Assembly: GCA_030596265.1 (NCBI GenBank)
Contig: JAUVKM010000074.1
Span: 1-8,469, forward strand
Length of the DNA stretch: 8,469 bases
Direction of reading: 5' to 3'
Source of the DNA: Candidatus Cloacimonadota bacterium
GTDB taxonomy: Bacteria > Cloacimonadota > Cloacimonadia > Cloacimonadales > TCS61
Under the pieces are notes generated by a model. That model was not told where the DNA came from and did not search any database. It worked only from the letters and a program-made list of their open reading frames with translations. Within the stretch, counting starts at the first letter, position 1; each line of letters starts with the position of its first letter. Below are positions 1 to 6,967 of this stretch, piece after piece. A program made the translations under genes and the position numbers.

Positions 1-2907
1 AATTCAGAACAATATTTTCCCAAACTGGGAATGTTCAAATATGAGATTTTATCTTTCTTACAAAATTCTCAACCAGAAAAATGGGAGAAAATTATTGCTG
101 TTCACGGTGCAGATGATGTTGGTGACAGAATTATCGGACGCATAAATAAAGAGATGGATTTGCGAGGAAGCCTCGATGTTATCCGCAACGGTTTCACGGA
201 TTACGGAGTTCGCTTCAAACTTGCCTTCTTCCAACCCGAAACTGGCTTAAATCCCGAAACTGAGATTCTTTATAACAAGAATCAATTAAAAGTATATCGT
301 CAGGTTTATTACAGCGATAAGAATAAAAATTCCGTTGATCTCATTATTTCATTGAACGGAATTCCCGTTGCCACGATAGAATTAAAAAATCGTTTCACAG
401 GACAAAGCACAACCAATGCTAAAAAGCAATATAATACAACCAGAGATTTTAGAGAACTGCTTTTCAAATTTAAGAAAAGAGCATTAGTTCATTTTGCAGT
501 TGATGATGAAGAAGTTTTTATGACAACCAAAATAGCGGGAGATAAAACTTTCTGGCTACCGTTCAATAAAGGCAATAATAAAGGAAAGGGAAATCCCATA
601 AATCCTGATGGCTACAAAACAGATTATCTTTGGAAAGATATTTTGGCAAAAGATAGTTTTCTGGAAATTATTCAGCGTTTTATTCATCTGCAAAAAGAAG
701 AAATTGAAATTGACGGTAGAACTTTCATCAAAGAAAAAATGATCTTTCCGCGTTATCATCAACTTGATGTTGTAAAAAAAATCACAGCAAATGCCAAAGT
801 GACAGGAGCAGGGAAAAATTATCTTGTTCAACATTCGGCAGGTTCGGGTAAAAGTAATTCTATTGCCTGGCTTGCTTATCGCCTTTCAAGTTTGCATAAT
901 AAATTTGATGAACGAATTTTTGACAGTGTAATTGTAGTTACTGACCGTCGTGTATTAGATCAGCAATTACAAAATACGATCTATCAATTTGAGCATAAAA
1001 CAGGAATCGTTAAGAAGATCGATAAGAACAGTCAGCAGCTTGCAGATGCAATTTCTGTAGGTTCTCACATAATCATTACCACATTACAGAAATTTCCTTT
1101 CGTGATAGATAAAGTGGGTTCGCTTCCAGACAAAAAATATGCTGTGATAATTGATGAAGCTCACAGTTCTCAAGGTGGAGAAGCACTCAAAAAAATGAAG
1201 GAAGTTTTATCTTCTGCAAACGATAATATTGAAGAAGAGGAATTTACTGCTGAAGATTTTATTTTGGAACAAATTGAAAGATCGGCAGTAGCTCGCGGAC
1301 AGCAAAAGAATATTTCCTTCTTCGCTTTTACAGCAACACCAAAATATAAAACTCTGGCAATTTTCGGTGAGAAAGTCGGAGATGAAAAACCTCAGCCTTT
1401 TCATTTATACTCAATGCGTCAGGCAATTGAAGAAGGTTTTATTTTGGATGTTTTGGAAAACTACACAACTTATGAATTGTTTTTCAAGCTTTCCAAAACA
1501 ATCGAAGATGATCCCAAACTGAATAAGAAAAAAGTGGCTCGTGCGATTGGTCGCTTTGTCAATTTTCATCCACATAATTTAGCACAAAAAGCAGAAATTG
1601 TAATTGAGCATTTTAAACAGGTTGTTGCACACAAAATCGGTGGTAAAGCAAAAGCAATGTTTATAACCTCGTCTCGTAAACTTGCCAAAAGATATTATGA
1701 AGAATTCAATAAATACATTAAATTAAAAGGTTATACAAACGAGATTAAAATTTTAGTCGCATTTTCGGGTAAAGTTATTGATGATAATTATCCTGACGGA
1801 ATTTCCGAACCTGAATTAACAGGTTACAGTGAAAGCGAACTGCCGAGAGTCTTTAACAAAAATGAATACAAGATTCTGATAGTTGCCGATAAATATCAGA
1901 CTGGTTTCGATCAACCAATGCTGCACACAATGTATGTTGATAAAAAACTTTCGGGAGTCAAAGCAGTTCAAACGCTTTCCAGACTGAACAGAACAGCACC
2001 GGGAAAAGAAGATACATTTATTCTGGATTTCGTAAATGATAGACAAACAATTTTAGAAGCTTTCCAAGAATATTACGAAAGAACAATTGTGAAGGAAGAA
2101 CCGAAAATTAATCATCTTTACGATTTGAAAGCAAAGTTGGACGAAAAGCAGATTTATTGGAATTCTGAAATTAATGCTTTTGCGAATCATTATTTTAAAT
2201 CTTACGGAAATTTTACAAATAAAGATCAAGCCCGTCTTTATTCTTTTATCGATCCTGCTGTTGATAGATTCAACGCACTCGAAGAACAAGAAGAAAAAGA
2301 TGAATTCAAAAAGAGCCTGAGAACTTGGTTAAATCTTTATGCTTTTTTTGCTCAAATTATGCCTTTCAAGGAATCCGATTTTGAAAAGTTTTATGCTTAC
2401 GGTAAACTTCTTCAAACTAAATTGCCCAAACCTGACATTTCAGAACAATTAAAACTGATCGATGAAATAGCTCTGGAATATTATCGTTTGCAAAAGATCA
2501 AAGAAGGCTCAATCGAATTATCAAAAGGTAAAGATGGTGAATTAGACGGTGTTTCGGAAGCAGGTATAAAAAGAGCAAAAGAAGAAAAAGCACCATTATC
2601 TGAAATCATAGATATTTTGAATGAACGTTTCGGCACAGAATTTGAAGAAGCTGATAGATTGTTCTTTGAGCAAATTGAAAACGAACTTATTCAAGATGAG
2701 AAATTACAAACTCAAGCACGAGCTAATAAAATGGATACTTTTAAATATGCTTTCGACGATATGTTCTTTAATAAATTGATTGAGCGAATGGAACAAAATC
2801 AGGACATCTTCGATAAAATTGTGGAGAATAAGCCTTTCGGGAATCTGGTTCGAGAATTGATGTTGAAAAAAGTCTATTTGAAGTTGAATGAAGAAATAGC
2901 GAAATGA
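1..2907 (+). CDS. hsdR: Type I restriction enzyme R subunit (HsdR), N-terminus cut by window edge
   Basis: This is the ATP-dependent DNA translocase and endonuclease subunit of a type I restriction-modification complex; it works with HsdM and HsdS to cleave unmethylated foreign DNA. Numbering from the Met at position 31, a PD-(D/E)xK nuclease core is visible as D103 and E117-x-K119 (IELKN). The SF2 motor follows: Walker A HSAGSGKS (268-275), DEAH box (375-378), TATP motif III (434-437), QTGFDQP (623-629) and motif VI QTLSRLNR (647-654). A charged helical C-terminus (about 700-958) matches the region that contacts the methylase in this family. The frame stays open through ten codons upstream to base 1, and the stretch around 'FLQNSQPEKWEKI' normally lies some 40-50 residues into HsdR, so the true start is outside the window and Met31 is probably internal. 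All motor and nuclease motifs are intact, so the protein looks active. It converges on cysS with only 60 bp between stops. HsdM and HsdS are not in the window. The type I subfamily was not determined. Confidence 0.95.
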   Translation, partial: NSEQYFPKLGMFKYEILSFLQNSQPEKWEKIIAVHGADDVGDRIIGRINKEMDLRGSLDVIRNGFTDYGVRFKLAFFQPETGLNPETEILYNKNQLKVYRQVYYSDKNKNSVDLIISLNGIPVATIELKNRFTGQSTTNAKKQYNTTRDFRELLFKFKKRALVHFAVDDEEVFMTTKIAGDKTFWLPFNKGNNKGKGNPINPDGYKTDYLWKDILAKDSFLEIIQRFIHLQKEEIEIDGRTFIKEKMIFPRYHQLDVVKKITANAKVTGAGKNYLVQHSAGSGKSNSIAWLAYRLSSLHNKFDERIFDSVIVVTDRRVLDQQLQNTIYQFEHKTGIVKKIDKNSQQLADAISVGSHIIITTLQKFPFVIDKVGSLPDKKYAVIIDEAHSSQGGEALKKMKEVLSSANDNIEEEEFTAEDFILEQIERSAVARGQQKNISFFAFTATPKYKTLAIFGEKVGDEKPQPFHLYSMRQAIEEGFILDVLENYTTYELFFKLSKTIEDDPKLNKKKVARAIGRFVNFHPHNLAQKAEIVIEHFKQVVAHKIGGKAKAMFITSSRKLAKRYYEEFNKYIKLKGYTNEIKILVAFSGKVIDDNYPDGISEPELTGYSESELPRVFNKNEYKILIVADKYQTGFDQPMLHTMYVDKKLSGVKAVQTLSRLNRTAPGKEDTFILDFVNDRQTILEAFQEYYERTIVKEEPKINHLYDLKAKLDEKQIYWNSEINAFANHYFKSYGNFTNKDQARLYSFIDPAVDRFNALEEQEEKDEFKKSLRTWLNLYAFFAQIMPFKESDFEKFYAYGKLLQTKLPKPDISEQLKLIDEIALEYYRLQKIKEGSIELSKGKDGELDGVSEAGIKRAKEEKAPLSEIIDILNERFGTEFEEADRLFFEQIENELIQDEKLQTQARANKMDTFKYAFDDMFFNKLIERMEQNQDIFDKIVENKPFGNLVRELMLKKVYLKLNEEIAK

Positions 2908-2967
2908 GAAAATGTGCCTAACAAACAACTCCACAATAAGTGAGAACAATTTGGCAAGCTCAAAGCA

Positions 2968-4341
2968 TTAATTGATATTCCAATCTGTCCCTTCGGGTGT
3001 GTCTTTTAAGGTAATGCCCATCTCTTTCAGATCGTTACGGATCGCATCTGCCATTTCCCAATTTTTCTCTTTTTTAAAACGGTTCCGATAACTTATAAGA
3101 AGTTCTATCAACTCACCGGAAATATCACTAAGATCATTACTGAGTTTCTCTTTTAGATCAAGGAAAAATCCAAGTACATTTCCCAATTCAATTAGAAGAT
3201 GAACAAAAGCGGGATCTTTTGTTTTATTGTAAGCTTTATTAATATCGAACAACACAGATATTGCTTTGGCTGTGTTAAAGTCATCATTCATAGCAGTTGC
3301 AAAATTATTTTTATGTTGCAGATGGATTTTTGTAAATTCAAATTCATTATCTTTTATATTTAAATAGTCAGCATTTTTTATTGTATTATAAAAGTTCTTA
3401 ACAGCCTGGCTTGATTCTTTAATGATATTCTCATTAAAATCTATTGGACTTCTATAATGTTTAGAAAGAAAGAAAAATCTGATCGCTTCGGCATCATATT
3501 TTTTAAGAATATCCCTGGCTGTGAAAAAATTATTTAAACTTTTAGACATCTTTTCACCTTCGATATTAAGGTATCCGTTATGCATCCAATAATTTGCCAG
3601 TTTTTTATTATTAGAAGCTTCAGCTTGTGCAATTTCATTTTCATGATGAGGGAAAATAAGATCGATCCCGCCACCATGAATATCGAAAGTTCCGCCTAGT
3701 AATTTGCGGGACATTACCACACATTCGGTATGCCAGCCGGGACGTCCTTCACCCCAGGGACTCGCCCATTTTGGTTCACCGGGTTTTGCTTTTTTCCAAA
3801 GTGTAAAATCGGCAGGATGCTTCTTTTGCTTGTTGGCTTCAACCCGAGCACCAGCTTGCAGATCTTCTAATTTCTTACCGGAAAGTTTGCCGTAGCCTTT
3901 AGATTTTAAAACAGAAAAATAGACATCACCATTTACTTCGTAAGCAAACTTTTTCTCTTCAAGTTCCTTTATCAGATTGATCATATCATTAATATACTCA
4001 GTAGCTTTGGGATGATGATCAGCTGGATTTATCTCTAAGGCTTTGCAGTCATCAAAAAAAGCTTTGGTATATTTTTCTGCTACTACAGCTACCGGAATTT
4101 TTTCTTCTATAGAACGATTGATAAGTTTGTCGTCAATATCGGTAACATTTCTCACAAGAGTTACTTCATTTCCAATGTATTCAAAGAATTTTTTTACGAC
4201 ATCGAAGAAAATAAGAGGTCTTGCGTTTCCAATGTGAAAATAATTATATACTGTAGGTCCGCAGACATACATTTTTACTTTGCCATGTTCAACCGGAATA
4301 AATTCTTCTTTTTTATTGGTTAAGGTGTTATAAATTTTCAT
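2968..4341 (-). CDS. cysS: Cysteinyl-tRNA synthetase (CysRS), class I
   Basis: Cytoplasmic enzyme that activates cysteine with ATP and charges tRNA-Cys. It is complete at 457 residues, close to the usual ~460. Numbering from the Met at 4341: CGPTVY with zinc ligand C27, the HIGH-type signature HIGN (36-39), then C207 (in HTECVVMS), H232 and E236 (in PHHENE), which line up with the four zinc/cysteine-binding ligands of E. coli CysRS (C28, C209, H234, E238). KMSKS is at 264-268. The C-terminal helical anticodon-binding part ends in the DALR-type segment with WEMADAIRNDL. An in-frame ATG four codons earlier (4353) is possible, but GGAG overlaps that ATG and sits 6 nt before the ATG at 4341, and MKIYNT is the usual N-terminus, so 4341 is preferred. 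The gene lies downstream of rsmD on the same strand, about 190 bp away, and may or may not share its transcript. No T-box leader is visible. Confidence 0.97.
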   Translation of the reverse strand: MKIYNTLTNKKEEFIPVEHGKVKMYVCGPTVYNYFHIGNARPLIFFDVVKKFFEYIGNEVTLVRNVTDIDDKLINRSIEEKIPVAVVAEKYTKAFFDDCKALEINPADHHPKATEYINDMINLIKELEEKKFAYEVNGDVYFSVLKSKGYGKLSGKKLEDLQAGARVEANKQKKHPADFTLWKKAKPGEPKWASPWGEGRPGWHTECVVMSRKLLGGTFDIHGGGIDLIFPHHENEIAQAEASNNKKLANYWMHNGYLNIEGEKMSKSLNNFFTARDILKKYDAEAIRFFFLSKHYRSPIDFNENIIKESSQAVKNFYNTIKNADYLNIKDNEFEFTKIHLQHKNNFATAMNDDFNTAKAISVLFDINKAYNKTKDPAFVHLLIELGNVLGFFLDLKEKLSNDLSDISGELIELLISYRNRFKKEKNWEMADAIRNDLKEMGITLKDTPEGTDWNIN

Positions 4342-4347
4342 TACAAA

Positions 4348-4351
4348 CTCC
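4348..4351 (-). promoter_or_regulatory. Shine-Dalgarno GGAG that sets the cysS start
   Basis: On the minus strand GGAG lies 6 nt before the ATG at 4341. The upstream in-frame ATG (4353) overlaps this motif and has no Shine-Dalgarno of its own at a normal distance, so the motif supports the shorter reading of cysS. Confidence 0.7.
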
Positions 4352-4377
4352 ATTCATTAATTCATGTTTATGAGATT

Positions 4378-4410
4378 CTTCCGTCTTCACTGAAGCTACG
4401 CCGAGACAAG
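4378..4410 (-). repeat. 33-bp intergenic repeat, copy 1 (minus orientation)
   Basis: Read on the minus strand, this 33-bp stretch aligns without gaps to 8280-8312 on the plus strand with 22 of 33 identical bases. The shared core is C-T/C-TGTCTCG-G/C-CG. It contains an 11-base palindrome, CTTCACTGAAG. It is non-coding and lies in the gap between rsmD and cysS, so it would be part of the cysS leader if the two genes are co-transcribed. It looks like a diverged member of a dispersed intergenic repeat family; only two copies can be seen here. Confidence 0.5.
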
Positions 4411-4436
4411 TCGTCGAATGCCTATGTAAGCTTTTA

Positions 4437-4458
4437 TCAGCCTTAGGCTGACAAGCCT
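4437..4458 (-). other. Two overlapping, mutually exclusive small hairpins in the rsmD-cysS gap
   Basis: One hairpin pairs 4437-4442 with 4446-4451 (TCAGCC, loop TTA, GGCTGA; 6 perfect pairs). A second pairs 4445-4449 with 4454-4458 (AGGCT, loop GACA, AGCCT; 5 pairs). They share bases 4445-4449, so only one can form at a time. No T-run follows on either strand, so neither is a standard intrinsic terminator. The arrangement could be a degenerate repeat or a weak processing or attenuation structure. The remaining bases of the 182-bp gap 4354-4535 show nothing else that can be named. Confidence 0.4.
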
Positions 4459-4535
4459 CAGAAAGACAATTATTGTTGGCTTTGTGAAACAAAACGACAA
4501 ATTCAAGTGTTTTTCATTCTACAGAACCCTTTAAT

Positions 4536-5084
4536 TCATATTTGCGAATTTTCATTTGCCAAAACAGTTATCACACTGCTCCCGTAATTTTTGTTATAAG
4601 TTGTCATCACATCCCATTTTTCTAATAATTTTTCTCTAGGAGAATGCTCTATTACAATGTAGCCGTTTTCGGTTAGAAGCTCATTATCCATAATTTTTTC
4701 AATTGTGCTATTTATCAGATCTTTATTATAAGGAGGATCCATAAAGATCAGATCGAATTTCTTCTCTATGCTATTAAGAAAAGCGCTCACTTTTTTCCTA
4801 TGGATCTTGCAATCTGAAGTGCATTTAAGTTTCTCAATATTACGTTTCATTGTTTTAATAGATTTATCCGAGAAATCTACAAAGTCTACAAAATTTGCAT
4901 TTCTGCTGAGAGTTTCAAAGCCGAGAGAGCCGCTTCCTGCATAGAGATCAAGGATATCTTTGCCGGAACAAGATGAGATAACAGAGAAAATAACCTCTTT
5001 GATGTAATCGGTCGTAGGACGGGCTGTTTTACCGGGAACAGTAAACAGATTTGCTTTTTTGAATTTTCCTGTGATAATTCTCAT
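4536..5084 (-). CDS. rsmD: 16S rRNA (guanine966-N2)-methyltransferase RsmD
   Basis: S-adenosylmethionine-dependent methyltransferase that modifies G966 (E. coli numbering) of 16S rRNA in the assembling small subunit. The 182-residue length is typical. The sequence shows the family N-terminus MRIITGKFK, then the ARPT segment (21-24), the SAM-binding loop DLYAGSGSLGFE (46-57), an acidic residue after strand 2 (VDFVDFSD, 66-73) and the catalytic N-methyltransferase motif DPPY (116-119). The start is supported by TAAGG 7 nt before the ATG. It is the upstream neighbour of cysS on the same strand, with a 138-bp gap on its 5' side from the acidic TPR gene, so it may have its own promoter; I could not identify one with confidence. 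The gene looks complete and ordinary. Confidence 0.95.
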   Translation of the reverse strand: MRIITGKFKKANLFTVPGKTARPTTDYIKEVIFSVISSCSGKDILDLYAGSGSLGFETLSRNANFVDFVDFSDKSIKTMKRNIEKLKCTSDCKIHRKKVSAFLNSIEKKFDLIFMDPPYNKDLINSTIEKIMDNELLTENGYIVIEHSPREKLLEKWDVMTTYNKNYGSSVITVLANENSQI

Positions 5085-5192
5085 TTACTTGCCTTACCGG
5101 AAAATGAAAACCTAATTTCCAATTGCTGTGCCTTCATCTCAAAACGTGGGCAACCCAACAGATGTGTTTCGGCTGATTGCTTACATTTATGC

Positions 5193-5207
5193 GTGCATTT
5201 AATGCAC
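5193..5207. repeat. 15-bp perfect palindrome between the acidic TPR gene and rsmD
   Basis: GTGCATT-T-AATGCAC reads the same on both strands around a single central base. It begins 16 bp past the stop of the acidic TPR gene and lies 108 bp before the rsmD start. As RNA it would form a 5- to 6-bp stem with a small loop, without a T-run, so it is a poor terminator. As DNA it could be a dimeric operator. Nearby, TGGG-CAA-CCCA at about 5148-5158 forms another tiny stem. The rest of 5085-5222 holds nothing I can name. Confidence 0.35.
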
Positions 5208-5222
5208 AATTTATTAATTTCT

Positions 5223-6359
5223 TTAATCTTTTTTGACATTCTCTGAAACTTTTAGTAATTTAACTACAAAATTCAAATCAGATAATTTTATTTCTGAAAG
5301 AGATGCATCTGGTCCAACATTTTCTTTGAGTACTCTTTCTACAATATCTGGCCTCATATTAGAAAGCTCTGTTAGTAATTCCAATATCAGATTATTATCC
5401 TGAGGTTCCACGATTGGTTTAACTTCGTCTTCAAGATTTTCTGATTGAATAGTCTCTTCAGTATCAATTATTTCATTTTGTTCATCTATTCCCTTTTCCT
5501 TGATTTCCTTTTCCATTATATCTTCTATAGAAGTAACGTCTTCAGTTTGGATATCCTGTTCGTTTAGATCATCAGAAATATTTTCATCAATCTCCAGCGA
5601 GATATCATCTTCTAAAACATCATCTTTTTCAAGAGTGTTATCAAGTTCGATGGTCTCTTCTATATCGATCTTTTCTTCAGGTTCTAATGTGTCTTCAATC
5701 TCAGGAATCTTTTCTTTATCTATTTCCGGAATTTCCTCAATTTCAGGGATTATTTCCTCTTTTTTTTCTGTTATTAATTCTTCCTCTTCAATTTCAGGAG
5801 TTTCCTCTTCGTCAATCTCTAGTATCTTATCATCTTCAGGGATGAGTTCATCTTTCTTATCTTCTATCAATTCTTCTGCAGTATCATTGATTTCAATAGT
5901 ATTTTCAAGTTCGATCGATTCTTCTTCTTTAATTTTTGTTTCAGGTTCTAATGTATTATCGATATCCGAAGTTTTTTCTTCGATCTCAGGCTCTTCTGTT
6001 TCATCAGGAGCAATCTCATCAGGAGCAACCTCTTCTTTTTTTACTTTAGTCAACTCTTCCGGATATGTCTCTTCAAACTTTATTTCAGCTTTTGATTCGA
6101 TATATGTTTTATATTGTTCGTGAGGTAGAATGTGAAAAATTCTTTTTTCTTCTTCTGTAAAAATTTTGTCTATAAGCGTAGAATATTCCAGAGTATTCTC
6201 TTTGAATATTTTATCTTTTAATTCATCAATTTTATTTTGTAATTTTTCCGTTGGATTCTCTTTATATAGATTCTTATAGATCACCAAAGCATCAATATAC
6301 TGATTCTGATTTTCATATAATTCTGCTAAGGTAATGGTTGGTGTTACTTTATCCTTCAT
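5223..6359 (-). CDS. Highly acidic Glu-rich protein with an N-terminal TPR unit, function unknown
   Basis: I do not recognise this 378-residue protein. Residues about 5-38 read like one tetratricopeptide unit (TLAELYENQNQYIDALVIYK, then NP), followed by a helical stretch to about 95. Residues about 100-320 are low-complexity, dominated by Glu, Asp, Ile, Pro and Thr, and contain internal duplications: APDEIAPDE at 112-120, and a similar block at about 134-154 and 222-243 (xDTLEPE...IE...TIEL). The C-terminus (about 322-375) is ordinary sequence again (LILELLTELSNMRPDIVERV), suggesting a small helical end domain. There is no signal peptide or membrane segment, so it is probably cytoplasmic, with a disordered, strongly negative middle. 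The start follows GGGAG by 7 nt and lies 2 bp after the stop of the helix-hairpin-helix gene, so it is the last gene of that unit. It could be a scaffold or adaptor; that is inference only. Confidence 0.85.
   Translation of the reverse strand: MKDKVTPTITLAELYENQNQYIDALVIYKNLYKENPTEKLQNKIDELKDKIFKENTLEYSTLIDKIFTEEEKRIFHILPHEQYKTYIESKAEIKFEETYPEELTKVKKEEVAPDEIAPDETEEPEIEEKTSDIDNTLEPETKIKEEESIELENTIEINDTAEELIEDKKDELIPEDDKILEIDEEETPEIEEEELITEKKEEIIPEIEEIPEIDKEKIPEIEDTLEPEEKIDIEETIELDNTLEKDDVLEDDISLEIDENISDDLNEQDIQTEDVTSIEDIMEKEIKEKGIDEQNEIIDTEETIQSENLEDEVKPIVEPQDNNLILELLTELSNMRPDIVERVLKENVGPDASLSEIKLSDLNFVVKLLKVSENVKKD
6001..6030 (-). repeat. 15-bp tandem duplication inside the acidic TPR gene
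   Basis: Two adjacent 15-base units (6001-6015 and 6016-6030) differ at one base. They encode the repeated peptide APDE with its neighbouring Val/Ile and Glu. The unit length is a multiple of three, so the frame is kept. It is a simple sign of slippage-driven growth of the acidic region. Confidence 0.75.
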
Positions 6360-6361
6360 AA

Positions 6362-6967
6362 TTATTCTCCCAGTGTTATTTGATCGTTCATTCTCTCCAA
6401 TGTCTTCTGGCCAATCCCTTTGATCTGAAGGAGATCTTCTTTCTTTTTAAATCTACCTTTTTTTTCTCTAAATACAATAATCTTCTCTGCTTTTGAAGGA
6501 CCAATACCTGTAATTTTTGTCAATTCGTTTTTATCTGCAGTGTTAATATTTATTTTATTTGGAATGTGATTTATCTCTTGTCTAACTGGTATAATTGTAG
6601 TTGTAGAATCCTCAAATGCTAGATCAATAAAGTATTTCTCGATCTTTTCGTAGGTTTTCTTACCAATACCTTTAATTTTCATTAAATCAGTTTTGGTTTG
6701 GAAGCCATTTTCTTCTTTGTATCGCAGAATGTCTGCTGCTTTTTTTTCTCCAATTCCGGGAATTGTAATAAGTTCTTCTTTTGTAATATTCTGTAAATCG
6801 TATTGTAGCTGATGATCTTGTTGGAAATTTAAGCTGTCGGCTGAATTTACATCTTCTTCAGCAATCAAACCTGTATACTTCATCACCAAACCGGCAAAGG
6901 CAAAGAAAACTATAAAAAGCAGAAGTTTCTGCTCATTGGAGGTAAGAATATTATTCAGTTTTTTCAT
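6362..6967 (-). CDS. Membrane-anchored helix-hairpin-helix (ComEA-like) protein
   Basis: This 201-residue protein has one hydrophobic segment at about 14-35, which predicts a short cytoplasmic tail and a soluble domain outside the inner membrane. Four HhH motifs follow in two pairs: IPGIGEKKAADIL (69-81) with IKGIGKKTYEKI (98-109), and ITGIGPSKAEKII (152-164) with IKGIGQKTLERM (182-193). The second pair is preceded by KININTADKNEL, the lead-in typical of ComEA-family HhH domains, which bind DNA backbone non-specifically. Unlike many ComEA proteins there is no visible SLBB domain, and the HhH pair is duplicated. A role in DNA uptake is plausible from the family but no other competence gene is in the window. 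Its ATG overlaps the stop of the M28 gene by four bases (ATGA) with AGGA just upstream, so translation is probably coupled. Two base pairs separate it from the acidic TPR gene. Confidence 0.88.
   Translation of the reverse strand: MKKLNNILTSNEQKLLLFIVFFAFAGLVMKYTGLIAEEDVNSADSLNFQQDHQLQYDLQNITKEELITIPGIGEKKAADILRYKEENGFQTKTDLMKIKGIGKKTYEKIEKYFIDLAFEDSTTTIIPVRQEINHIPNKININTADKNELTKITGIGPSKAEKIIVFREKKGRFKKKEDLLQIKGIGQKTLERMNDQITLGE

Noticed and set aside
2908..2967. attC-like start (GCCTAACAA) after hsdR, hinting at an integron
   Set aside because: The following sequence lacks the matching right-hand core and the stem structure, and no integrase or gene cassettes are present.
2905..2970. UGA stop of hsdR (and the UGA stops of rsmD and the M28 gene) as selenocysteine codons
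   Set aside because: Despite selC in the window, each protein already has its usual length and ending at the UGA, and no SECIS-like hairpin follows directly.
4354..4535. T-box or other cysteine-responsive leader of cysS
   Set aside because: No T-box consensus, no specifier-stem arrangement and no terminator hairpin with T-run is visible upstream of cysS.
5500..6123. Plus-strand 207-residue Ser-rich reading frame
   Set aside because: It is the exact antisense of the Glu/Asp-rich tract of the acidic TPR gene; GAA/GAT-rich codons read backwards give Ser-rich frames with few stops. It has no Shine-Dalgarno support.
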